DNA of 64,000 bases from contig NZ_CP107947.1 of NCBI RefSeq assembly GCF_036059255.1, forward strand, positions 4,030,001-4,094,000. The letters are read 5' to 3'. Positions 42,030-49,866 of the stretch are shown here, piece after piece. Each line of letters opens with the position of its first letter. Position 1 is the first letter of the stretch. The notes below the pieces were generated by a model. It was not told the origin of the DNA, did not search any database, and saw only the letters and a list, made by a program, of their open reading frames with translations. This DNA comes from Micromonospora sp. NBC_00389. GTDB taxonomy: Bacteria; Actinomycetota; Actinomycetes; Mycobacteriales; Micromonosporaceae. The position numbers and the translations under genes were made by a program.

Positions 42030-42151
42030 TTGAGCCCTTTTCATCGTGATCAGGCTGGTCACGGCGGGTGCGAGCAGCCCGGAGATCGATGAGGGCGAGG
42101 CTCCAGGTCAGGCAGCAGTCGAACCACGATGCCCCGACCGGGAGCCTCGCC

Positions 42152-42411
42152 GTGCTGTCTCACCCCGCCACGATCCCGCTGTCCGGCCGAACCCTGAACC
42201 ACCTCGCTGAGTGCCTCCGTAACCACCGCCAGCAGCGTCGATCCCGGTGGCGGCGCCTGGACCCCGCCCGGCAAGCCCTACTCACCCTCGCCCATCTGCG
42301 CAACGGCGACACCTACGCCCGCCTCGCAGCGGGTTCGGCATCGGCGTCGCCACCGCCTGGCGCTACGTCCGCGAAGCTGTCGCTCTACTCGCCGCAGCGG
42401 CGCGGTGAGAA
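42152..42411 (+). pseudogene. Frameshifted N-terminal stump of an IS5-like DDE transposase
   Basis: From GTG 42152 the frame reads VLSHPATIPLSGRTLNHLAE, RSRWRRLDPARQALLTLAHL and NGDTYARLAAG, the HTH-like N-terminal domain of actinobacterial IS5-type transposases. Near 42333 the homology passes to the next frame (FGIGVATAWRYVREAVALL) and then stops at about 42411. The DDE catalytic domain is missing, so the element is dead. No terminal repeats were found. Confidence 0.75.
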
Positions 42412-42874
42412 AGCTGCCATCGAGTCGTTCCTCGCGTCGTTGGATCGCCTCGTGCTGCGACTGCGGATCACTGAGTATCGATGTTCCTCATGTTGTCCGG
42501 ATTTGAGTCGGCCCGAGTCGCGGGAGGCGCCGACGGTCGCCGCCCTGATGCGTGAACGACGGCATATCCTAGCCTTAGCGGACTGACGAGTCCATATCTG
42601 GGTTTGGCATCGAGCGAGTTCAGCTGGGGGCGTCTTGGTCCGAATCGCCTCTCAGTGCAGCTTAAGGCACCCCGAGGTGATGGTTCACGAGGGCCGAGCG
42701 GTTCTGGCCACGAGCGATCAACTGGACTATCTAGTCCGCGAAGGCTAGCCTGCGGAGGTACCCGGTCACGGGGTGATACGCCCGGCCACAGCCCCCGCTC
42801 AGACTGCGGCTCGGCTGCTGCTGGACCCGCGTATCTGGACCGTCACTACCAGGATCTACAGGAAGGCACGGCTG
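42412..42874. other. Non-coding gap before the OsmC-like gene
   Basis: About 460 bases following the transposase stump. Nothing recognisable; probably scrambled remnants plus the promoter of the OsmC-like gene. Confidence 0.45.
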
Positions 42875-43303
42875 ATGGAAACCGATCGGGATCGTGTCGT
42901 CGCATCCGCCCGAGCTGTCCTTCCGGCCACTGAGCGCCGGCGCACGGACATGACCACCCGCGGCTTCACGTTCGTCGCCGATGAACCGCACAACGGCGCA
43001 CTCGGCGAAGGCCCGACGCCGACGGAGTACCTGTTGATGGCGCTCGCGTCGTGCACTGCTCAGACGCTGCGGCAGTATGTCGACTATAAGTACGACACCG
43101 CCGGTGACATCACCGTCGAGATCGACTACCACGAACCCGACCAGGAAGGCGCAGAGCGTTACCTGCAGCGCACGATCACGCTGAGTGAAGAACCTGACCC
43201 CGACGACTTGAAGGTGATGCATGACATTGCCGAGAAGTCCCCAGTGACCCTGCTGATTCAGTTCGCATGGAGCGTGAGGACAGAGTTCGTCGGGCCGCGC
43301 TGA
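42875..43303 (+). CDS. OsmC-family protein lacking the second active-site cysteine
   Basis: A 142-residue OsmC/Ohr-fold protein with RGFTFVADEPHNGALGEGPTP, the first family cysteine at Cys60 (ALASCTAQTLRQYVDYK), and EIDYHEPDQEGAERYLQRTI. OsmC peroxidases use a second cysteine in an ...E(K/R)CPV... helix; here that position is Ser122 (AEKSPV). Thiol peroxidase activity is therefore doubtful. ATG 42875 has AGGAAG about ten bases upstream; longer in-frame starts lack homology. Confidence 0.82.
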   Translation: METDRDRVVASARAVLPATERRRTDMTTRGFTFVADEPHNGALGEGPTPTEYLLMALASCTAQTLRQYVDYKYDTAGDITVEIDYHEPDQEGAERYLQRTITLSEEPDPDDLKVMHDIAEKSPVTLLIQFAWSVRTEFVGPR

Positions 43304-43314
43304 AATCAGGCCGC

Positions 43315-43345
43315 TTGCTGCTCGGCGATCACGGCCGAGCAGCAA
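43315..43345 (+). terminator. Terminator after the OsmC-like gene
   Basis: TTGCTGCTCGGC (43315-43326) pairs perfectly with 43334-43345 across a seven-base loop, 11 bases after the stop codon. Confidence 0.75.
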
Positions 43346-43449
43346 CCGGTTGTCGTTCCGCCCCAGGCGGCGACAGTGTTTCCGTCGACCGCGACAGCTT
43401 GAACGCGATGCGGTGCCTTGCATGCGGCGCAGGTCCTGGTCCTGGCGGA

Positions 43450-43994
43450 TGGCCGGTGACTCGTGCCGGCAGCTCAGGACTGAGTCGGTGCGGTCGGCTC
43501 GGTGACGGCCGAGCAGGGCGAACTCGTCGGAGGTCGTGTCGTCGGGGGTCGGCAGCCCGTGGCGCTGCAATGCCTGGTTCACGCGTGCCCGGACGAGGTC
43601 GCGGTAATGACGGGCCGTGCACGAGCCGTGCGCGTAGAGGTCGGCGTACGTGGAGAGCAGTTCGGGATGCTGGCGGCGCAGCCAGGCGAAGACCAGGTCT
43701 GTGACGCCGCGCATCAGGTACAGCGGTGTCGGGAGAAGTTGCCTGCCCCTGCGTCGGCCAGGGTGCCGATCAACTCGTCGATCTGCTCGGTGCTGTCTGT
43801 CAGTTCGGGCAGGATCGGCGCGACGAACACGATGGGGTGAGGCCGGCGTCGCGCATGGCTCGCAGTGATCGGCCGGGCCACGGTGGACGGTGCGCCGGGT
43901 TCGAGCGAGCGTTGCAGTGCCTCGTCGAGGAAGGCGATGGACATGCCGAGCTCGACGTTGACGCGCTGAGCTGCGACAGCGAGCTGATCCAGGT
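43450..43994 (-). pseudogene. Remnant of an Rv2578c-like radical SAM protein
   Basis: On the minus strand LDQLAVAAQRVNVELGMS-IAFLDEALQRSLEPGAPS and IVFVAPILPELTDSTEQIDEL lie in one frame to about 43720. The homology then continues in another frame with LYLMRGVTDLVFAWLRRQHP and PELLSTYADLYAHGSC. These match the C-terminal half of radical SAM proteins of the Rv2578c group. The CxxxCxxC iron-sulfur domain is missing and a frameshift is present. The 5' side ends abruptly at about 43994, where an MFS remnant begins. Confidence 0.72.
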
Positions 43995-44000
43995 CGCGGC

Positions 44001-44219
44001 CTGGCCGCGCTGATCCTGCTGGCCGGCGCGCTCGGCGACCGCTACGGCCACAGGCGAATCCTCCTCGTGGGTATCGCCGGTTTCACCATCGCGTCGATCA
44101 TGTGCGCGGTCGTCCCGACCATGAACTCACTGATAGTCGCCCGCATCCTGCAGGGCATCGGCGGGCCTCGTCGCTCTCTGCGCAGTCGGCCACAGCTGGG
44201 GCAGCGCGATCAGTACTGA
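44001..44219 (+). pseudogene. Remnant of an MFS (DHA-type) transporter
   Basis: The plus strand from 44001 encodes LAALILLAGALGDRYGHRRI followed by LLVGIAGFTIASIMCAVVPTM and LIVARILQGIGG, including MFS motif A (GALGDRYGHRR), and then runs out of homology before a TGA at 44217-44219. Only one or two of the 12-14 transmembrane segments remain, with no start codon. Confidence 0.8.
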
Positions 44220-44300
44220 ACCGAGAGGTCGCGTGCCCGCATTTGCGGCACGTGATCTAGCTATCCATGCTGGCCCGGCCAGCGCGTCGGAAGGTGACGT

Positions 44301-46193
44301 GTGACCGAAACCAAGATGAGCGACCGAACGATCTCGAAGCGGAATCTAGCGGCACCGCTGCGAGCCTTTCTGCGAACTGAGTCCGGCAGCGCCCGCGTGC
44401 TCGTGGCCGCCATCGTCGCCGCACTGCTCTGGGCCAACATCGACCTCGGCTCCTACGAAGCCGTCTGGCGCACCCAACTGTCCCTGCGCCTCGGGCACCT
44501 CGAGCTCTCCCGCGACCTGCACACCTGGATCAACAGCGGCTTGATGACTCTGTTCTTCCTGGTCGTCGGCCTTGAGGCGCGGCGCGAGTTCGACCTCGGC
44601 GACCTACGCGACCGGCGACGTTTCGTGCTGCCCAGCGTGGCCGGCGTGATCGGCATGCTGATCCCGGTGCTGATCTTCCTGGTGATCAACCACGGCGGGC
44701 CGGGCGCGCATGGCTGGGGCGTGGCTATGTCGACCGACACCGCCCTCGCGTTGGGCCTGCTTGCACTGCTCGGCCGGGGCGTGCCCGACCGGGTCCGGAT
44801 CTTCCTGCTCACCGTGTTCGTGGTCGACGACTTGATCGCACTCATCGTCATCGCCCTGGTCTACAGCGACGACATCAAGATGATGCCAATCGTGGTGGCC
44901 GTAGCGGCGTTCGCGGTCATGCTGGCCATCCGCGCAGCCGGCGTCCGACGTGGCTCGGCGTACGTGCCGGTCGCCATCGTGATGTGGGGCGCGCTGCTGG
45001 TCAGCGGAGTCGACCCGGTGGTGACCGGACTGGCCATCGGGTTGACCGCGTTCGCCTACTCTCCCGGCCGAGCTGAGCTCGAGCAGGTCAGCGGGCTGTT
45101 CCGGTCGTTCCGTGAGCAGCCGACGCCCACGCTCGCGCGTACGGCTTCGATCGGCCTCGCGAATACGCTATCGCCCAACGACCGCCTTCAGCGCATCTAC
45201 CACCCTTGGTCCAGCTACGCCATCGTGCCGCTGTTCGGCCTGGCCAACGCTGGCATCAGCATCGACGGTCCGTTCCTGGCCCAGGCGTTCACGTCGCCTG
45301 TCACCTGGGGCGTGCTGCTCGGGTATGTCGTCGGCAAGCCGCTCGCCGTGATCGGCACCTCGGCCGGGCTCACCTGGATCTCACACGGCCGCATCCGTCC
45401 GGCCGTGGGCTGGGCGGGCGTGCTCGGCAGCGGCACGATCGCCGGTGTCAGCTTCACGGTGTCGCTGCTGATCGCCAGCCTGGCCTTCACCGGCGACCAA
45501 CTGGCCGAGGCCAAAGTCGGGGTGCTCAGCGCCGCGATCGTATCCTCAGCGCTGACCTGGAACGCGTTCCGCGTCACCAACATGTTGCCCAGGGACAAGC
45601 GCACCCGGGCGCTCTTCGGCGACATGACGGAGCTGATCGACCTCATCCCAGGAGTCGACGAGAAGCAGGACCACGTCCGCGGCCCAGCCGGTGCGTCGGT
45701 AACGCTGGTGCAGTACGGCGACTTCCAGTGCCCGTACTGCGGGAAGGCCGAGCCAGTCGTCCGGCAGTTGCTGGGCCACGCCGACCTGCGTTTCGTGTGG
45801 CGTCACCTGCCTCTGTCAGACGTGCACCCGCAAGCCCGGCTAGCAGCCGAGGCCGCCGAAGCAGCGGCCGATCAGGGCAAGTTCTGGCAGATGCACGACC
45901 TGCTGCTCGAACACCAGGACAAGCTGAACATCACTGATCTAATCAAATACGCCGGCGACCTCGGTCTGGATCAGAAACGCTTCCACGACGATCTGATAAG
46001 CCAGGCCCACGCCGGCCGCATCGAAAGCGACATCGACTCGGCCGACAACAGCGGAGTGTCCGGCACCCCGACGTTCTTCATCAACGGCCGTCGCCACTAC
46101 GGCGCCTACGACATCACGGCCTTGACCGCCGCCATTCGTATGGCCCGAGCCCGGGCCCGCCTCGGCCGCGAGGCACCAGCGACCCGTAAATAA
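44301..46193 (+). CDS. nhaA: Na+/H+ antiporter NhaA fused to a C-terminal thioredoxin (DsbA-like) domain
   Basis: A 630-residue two-part protein. Residues ~20-425 are NhaA: about 12 membrane segments, the paired aspartates of the ion site in VFVVDDLIALIVIAL, and the gly-rich SGTIAGVSFTVSLL near the end. Residues ~445-615 are a DsbA/thioredoxin-like domain with the CPYC active site (Cys477, Cys480), the cis-proline loop SGTPTFFINGRRHYGAYD and a helical insert. Na+/H+ exchange is expected of the first part; the second may sense or reduce disulfides on the cytoplasmic face. GTG 44301 follows GGAAGG. Confidence 0.92.
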   Translation: MTETKMSDRTISKRNLAAPLRAFLRTESGSARVLVAAIVAALLWANIDLGSYEAVWRTQLSLRLGHLELSRDLHTWINSGLMTLFFLVVGLEARREFDLGDLRDRRRFVLPSVAGVIGMLIPVLIFLVINHGGPGAHGWGVAMSTDTALALGLLALLGRGVPDRVRIFLLTVFVVDDLIALIVIALVYSDDIKMMPIVVAVAAFAVMLAIRAAGVRRGSAYVPVAIVMWGALLVSGVDPVVTGLAIGLTAFAYSPGRAELEQVSGLFRSFREQPTPTLARTASIGLANTLSPNDRLQRIYHPWSSYAIVPLFGLANAGISIDGPFLAQAFTSPVTWGVLLGYVVGKPLAVIGTSAGLTWISHGRIRPAVGWAGVLGSGTIAGVSFTVSLLIASLAFTGDQLAEAKVGVLSAAIVSSALTWNAFRVTNMLPRDKRTRALFGDMTELIDLIPGVDEKQDHVRGPAGASVTLVQYGDFQCPYCGKAEPVVRQLLGHADLRFVWRHLPLSDVHPQARLAAEAAEAAADQGKFWQMHDLLLEHQDKLNITDLIKYAGDLGLDQKRFHDDLISQAHAGRIESDIDSADNSGVSGTPTFFINGRRHYGAYDITALTAAIRMARARARLGREAPATRK

Positions 46194-46477
46194 GCGCGTT
46201 CCGTTGACTCGACAGTATGCTGGTCGGCCGTCAGATCCTGCCGCGCGAGCTCTTGCCTTGACGCGAAGCGATGGGAGCGTCAAGAGGATCCGACACCTCA
46301 TCGAGGCTTGTGCAGAAGCGCCAGCGCGGCGTAGCCGATCGACGGTGGCCGGGACCGACGCCGAGTAGCGTCGTCACCAGCAGCGGGTGAATGACCTGTG
46401 CGGTCGCGACCTGCGACACGTCGTCGTAGCGGTATGCGGTCGGTGCTTTACCGGCCAGCTGAAATCGTCACTGAGAA
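46194..46477. other. Gap after nhaA, with a possible terminator hairpin
   Basis: CTTGACGC (46257-46264) pairs with GCGTCAAG (46277-46284), a modest stem that could end the nhaA transcript. No gene was recognised in the remaining ~280 bases. This marks the return from the low-order accessory segment to regular, densely coding DNA. Confidence 0.45.
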
Positions 46478-46493
46478 CCGACAGTACTGTCGG
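46478..46493. promoter_or_regulatory. 16-bp perfect palindrome at the glycosylase promoter
   Basis: CCGACAGTACTGTCGG is a perfect palindrome ending five bases before the ATG. It contains TACTGT (46485-46490) at leaderless -10 spacing, so a bound dimer would block transcription directly. Confidence 0.55.
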
Positions 46494-46497
46494 GGTC

Positions 46498-47139
46498 ATG
46501 GACCTGCTGCCGGAGGACCGCGCCGTCGAGGCCGACCTGGCGATGCTGGGGGACCTGCTCGCCGGCCCGCTGCTGCCGGCCGCCCGCGGGCTGCTGGGCT
46601 GTCGGCTGGACGCCGGCGGGGTCACCGTCCGGATCACCGAGGTCGAGGCGTACGCCGGGACGGCCGGTGACCCGGCCTCGCACGCGTATCGGGGGCGCAC
46701 CCCGCGCAACGCGGTGATGTTCGGGCCGGCCGGGCACGCCTACGTCTACTTCACCTACGGGATGCACTGGTGCATGAACGTGGTCACCGGGGTCGAGGGG
46801 GAGGCCGCCGCGGTGCTGCTGCGCGCCGGGGAGGTGGTCGACGGCCTGGCCACGGCGCGGGCTCGTCGACCGGCGGTACGTCGGGACGTGGACCTGGCCC
46901 GTGGTCCGGCCCGGCTCTGCGCCGCGCTCGGGATCGACCGGGCGGCGTACGGCGGGTACCTGCTCGGCGACGGGCCGGTCCGGTTGCGTCCGCCGGAGCG
47001 TCCGGTGCCGGCCCAGGCGGTGCTCGCCGGGCCGCGGGTCGGCGTGACCGGCGCGCACGACGTGCCGTGGCGGTTCTGGCTCGACGGTGACCCGACGGTC
47101 AGCGCGTACCGGCGGCACGTGCCCCGCGCCCGGGGCTGA
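46498..47139 (+). CDS. DNA-3-methyladenine glycosylase (AAG/MPG family)
   Basis: This monofunctional glycosylase removes alkylated purines such as 3-methyladenine and hypoxanthine from DNA. The 213-residue product has ITEVEAYAGTAGDPASHAYR with the catalytic Glu region, GRTPRNAVMFGPAGHAYVYF, TYGMHWCMNVV, and ARGPARLCAALGI. ATG 46498 gives the expected N terminus; no SD is present and a -10 lies at leaderless spacing. The operator-like palindrome over the start suggests damage-responsive control, which is inference. Confidence 0.93.
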   Translation: MDLLPEDRAVEADLAMLGDLLAGPLLPAARGLLGCRLDAGGVTVRITEVEAYAGTAGDPASHAYRGRTPRNAVMFGPAGHAYVYFTYGMHWCMNVVTGVEGEAAAVLLRAGEVVDGLATARARRPAVRRDVDLARGPARLCAALGIDRAAYGGYLLGDGPVRLRPPERPVPAQAVLAGPRVGVTGAHDVPWRFWLDGDPTVSAYRRHVPRARG

Positions 47140-47228
47140 GCGCCCGGCCCCGGCGTGTGCCCTGGTGAAACTGTCGGTGGGTGTGGCCATAATCACCGCA
47201 CCTGCACGCCGACGGTTCGGAGGACGTC

Positions 47229-48314
47229 ATGACAACGCTGCTCGCGATCGGCACGGCCAAGGGGTTGTTTCTCGCCACCAGCGCCGACGACCGGCGCAAC
47301 TGGGAGATCACCGGCCCGCATTTCCCGATGACCGGCGTCTACTCGGTCGCGGTCGACACCCGCCGCCCCACCCCGCGGCTGCTCGCCGGGGTGACCAGCT
47401 CACACTTCGGGCCCAGCGTCGCCACCAGCGACGACCTCGGCGCCTCGTGGGACGAGCCCGACCAGGCCCCGGTCGCCTTCCCTGCCGACACCGGCGCGAC
47501 GCTGGGGCGGGTCTGGCAGCTGATGCCGGCCGGCCCCGACGAGCCGGACGTGGTCTGGGCCGGCACCGAGCCCTCGGCGCTGTTCCGCTCCACCGACGGC
47601 GGTCGCAGCTTCGAGCTGGTCCGGTCGCTGTGGGACCACCCGCACCGGCCCGAGTGGGGGGCCGGGTTCGGCGGCCAGGCCGTGCACACCGTGCTGCCCC
47701 ACCCGCGTGACCCGGCTCGGCTGCTGGTCGCCATGTCCACCGGCGGGGTCTACCGCTCGGAGGACGCCGGGGCGAGCTGGGCGCCGGGCAACACCGGCAT
47801 CCGTGCCTACTTCATGCCCGACGAGTGGCCGGAGTTCGGCCAGTGCGTGCACAAGGTCGCCCGGGACGCCAGCAACCCCGAGCGGCTGTACGCGCAGAAC
47901 CACCACGGCGTCTACCGCTCCGACGACGACGGCCGCACCTGGTCCTCGATCGCCGATGGGCTGCCCAGCGACTTCGGCTTCGCCATGGTGTCCCACCCGG
48001 CGCGGGCCGGCATGGTGTGGACCTTCCCGCTGGTGGCCGACAGCGAGCGGTTCCCGACCGACCACCGCTGCCGGGTGTTCCGCTCGGCCGACGCCGGCGG
48101 CAAGTGGGAGCCGTTGTCGGTGGGGCTGCCCGAAGGGCCGTTCTACCCGGCGGTGCTGCGCGACGCGATGTGTGCCGACGACGCCACCCCGGGCGGGGTC
48201 TACTTCGGCACCCGCTCCGGTGAGGTCTACGCCAGTCGCGACGAGGGCGACTCCTGGTCGTTGGTGGCCGCGCACCTGCCCGACGTGCTCTGCGTCCGCG
48301 CTGCGGCGGTGTGA
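47229..48314 (+). CDS. BNR/sialidase-like beta-propeller protein (glycosyl-hydrolase-like)
   Basis: A 361-residue cytoplasmic protein built from repeated beta-propeller blades with Asp-box-type motifs: SDDLGASW, STDGGRSF, SEDAGASW, SDDDGRTW, SADAGGKW and SRDEGDSW. Such proteins are often annotated as exo-alpha-sialidase-like or WD40/YVTN, but no sialidase catalytic triad with FRIP was seen, and no signal peptide. ATG 47229 follows GGAGG. The next gene, a MoaD/ThiS-like protein, begins one base after its stop, so the two are expressed together. Confidence 0.82.
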   Translation: MTTLLAIGTAKGLFLATSADDRRNWEITGPHFPMTGVYSVAVDTRRPTPRLLAGVTSSHFGPSVATSDDLGASWDEPDQAPVAFPADTGATLGRVWQLMPAGPDEPDVVWAGTEPSALFRSTDGGRSFELVRSLWDHPHRPEWGAGFGGQAVHTVLPHPRDPARLLVAMSTGGVYRSEDAGASWAPGNTGIRAYFMPDEWPEFGQCVHKVARDASNPERLYAQNHHGVYRSDDDGRTWSSIADGLPSDFGFAMVSHPARAGMVWTFPLVADSERFPTDHRCRVFRSADAGGKWEPLSVGLPEGPFYPAVLRDAMCADDATPGGVYFGTRSGEVYASRDEGDSWSLVAAHLPDVLCVRAAAV

Positions 48315-48315
48315 G

Positions 48316-48591
48316 GTGGTCACCGTGCTGCTGCCCGGCCCGCTGCGCGGCGAGGCGGGCGGCGCCAGCCGGCTGAGCGTCACCGCGGCCGGGACGCTGC
48401 GGGCGGTCCTCGACGAGGTGGCCGCCGATCATCCGCGGCTGGCCCGGCGGATCCGCGACGAGCGTGGCGAGCTGCGCCGTTACGTCAACGTCTTCGTCGA
48501 CGGGGAGGATTGCCGGCATTCCGGCGGGCTGGCCACCCCGGTGGGTGACGGTGCCGAGGTGCAGGTGCTGCCCTCGGTCGCGGGGGGCTGA
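48316..48591 (+). CDS. MoaD/ThiS-family ubiquitin-like protein
   Basis: A 91-residue beta-grasp protein ending in the diglycine (PSVAGG) that is activated and thiocarboxylated in this family. It contains TLRAVLDEVAADHPRLARRI, RRYVNVFVDGEDCRHSGGLATPV and GDGAEVQVLPSVAGG. GTG 48316 gives VVTVLLPGPLR; GTG 48325 is possible. No MoeB/ThiF-type activating enzyme or moaE is nearby. The propeller protein is its tight genomic partner; whether it is a target, carrier or sulfur acceptor is unknown. Confidence 0.88.
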   Translation: MVTVLLPGPLRGEAGGASRLSVTAAGTLRAVLDEVAADHPRLARRIRDERGELRRYVNVFVDGEDCRHSGGLATPVGDGAEVQVLPSVAGG

Positions 48592-48656
48592 GCCGGCACC
48601 CCACGTCCGTTGTCGGGTGACCGGCGCCACCGAGGGGCGTACCGCCGACGGAATAG

Positions 48657-48668
48657 TTGACTCGTCAA
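48657..48668 (+). promoter_or_regulatory. Inverted repeat upstream of the monooxygenase operon
   Basis: TTGAC-TC-GTCAA lies 58 bases before the LLM monooxygenase ATG; its left arm TTGACT could also serve as a -35. No clear -10 was found at the right spacing. Confidence 0.35.
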
Positions 48669-48726
48669 ATATGTTGGGCGCAGTGTCCGGATACCACGGA
48701 CCCGTTCGACACTTGAGGAGCTGGTC

Positions 48727-49866
48727 ATGCAGTTCGGAGTCTTCACCGTCGGCGACGTCACGGTCGACCCGACCACCGGTCGGGAGCCGACCGAGCATGA
48801 GCGGATCAAGGCGATGGTCACCATCGCGCTCAAGGCCGAAGAGGTCGGCCTGGACGTCTTCGCCACCGGCGAGCACCACAACCCGCCGTTCGTGCCCTCG
48901 TCGCCGACCACGATGCTCGGCTACATCGCGGCGCGTACCGAGCGGCTGCTGCTGTCCACCGCGACCACGCTGATCACCACCAACGACCCGGTGAAGATCG
49001 CCGAGGACTACGCGATGCTCCAGCACCTGGCCGACGGCCGGGTGGACCTGATGATGGGCCGGGGTAACACCGGCCCGGTGTACCCGTGGTTCGGCAAGGA
49101 CATCCGCGCCGGCATCCCCCTGGCCATCGAGAACTACGACCTGCTGCGCCGGCTCTGGCGCGAGGACGTGGTCGACTGGAAGGGCCGCCACCGCACCCCG
49201 CTGCAGTCGTTCACCTCGACGCCGCGCCCGCTCGACGGGGTTCCCCCGTTCGTATGGCACGGCTCGATCCGCAGCCCGGAGATCGCCGAGCAGGCCGCGT
49301 ACTACGGTGACGGCTTCTTCGCCAACCACATCTTCTGGCCGAAGGAGCACACCCAGCGGATGGTCGGGCTCTACCGGGAGCGGTACGCGCACTACGGCCA
49401 CGGCTCCGCCGACCAGGCCATCGTCGGCCTCGGCGGGCAGGTGTTCATGCGGCGCAACTCGCAGGACGCGGTCCGGGAGTTCCGGCCCTACTTCGACAAC
49501 GCGCCGGTCTACGGGCACGGGCCGTCGCTGGAGGAGTTCAGCCGGGAGACCCCGCTGACCGTGGGCAGCCCGCAGCAGGTCATCGACCGGACGCTCAGCT
49601 TCCGTGACTACGTCGGTGACTACCAGCGGCAGTTGTTCCTGATGGACCACGCCGGGCTGCCCCTGAAGACGGTGCTCGAGCAGCTCGACCTGCTCGGCGA
49701 GGAGGTCGTGCCGGTGCTGCGTAAGGAGTTCGCCGCACTGCGCCCGGCGCACGTGCCGGAGGCGCCCACGCACGCCTCGCTGGTGGCCAATGCCGGCGGC
49801 GCCAAGGACAGCACCGTCCACGCCGTCGACGACGTGACGGGTAAGGCGCCCGAGGTGGCCCGGTGA
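48727..49866 (+). CDS. Luciferase-like (LLM class) flavin-dependent monooxygenase
   Basis: A 379-residue TIM-barrel enzyme of the bacterial luciferase superfamily: GLDVFATGEHHNPPFVPSSP, LSTATTLITTNDPVKIAEDY, LADGRVDLMMGRGNTGPVYPW, and PPFVWHGSIRSPEIAEQAA. These enzymes use reduced FMN and oxygen. ATG 48727 follows GAGGAG. The next gene overlaps it by four bases and encodes a NADPH-dependent FMN reductase, so the pair forms a two-component monooxygenase. Substrate unknown. Confidence 0.93.
   Translation: MQFGVFTVGDVTVDPTTGREPTEHERIKAMVTIALKAEEVGLDVFATGEHHNPPFVPSSPTTMLGYIAARTERLLLSTATTLITTNDPVKIAEDYAMLQHLADGRVDLMMGRGNTGPVYPWFGKDIRAGIPLAIENYDLLRRLWREDVVDWKGRHRTPLQSFTSTPRPLDGVPPFVWHGSIRSPEIAEQAAYYGDGFFANHIFWPKEHTQRMVGLYRERYAHYGHGSADQAIVGLGGQVFMRRNSQDAVREFRPYFDNAPVYGHGPSLEEFSRETPLTVGSPQQVIDRTLSFRDYVGDYQRQLFLMDHAGLPLKTVLEQLDLLGEEVVPVLRKEFAALRPAHVPEAPTHASLVANAGGAKDSTVHAVDDVTGKAPEVAR

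Noticed and set aside
46231..46419. 62-codon minus-strand ORF in the nhaA-glycosylase gap
   Set aside because: No SD, no recognisable protein, atypical composition.
46478..46493. Glycosylase palindrome as a LexA box
   Set aside because: It lacks the GAAC-N4-GTTC arms of the actinobacterial SOS box; kept only as an unassigned operator.
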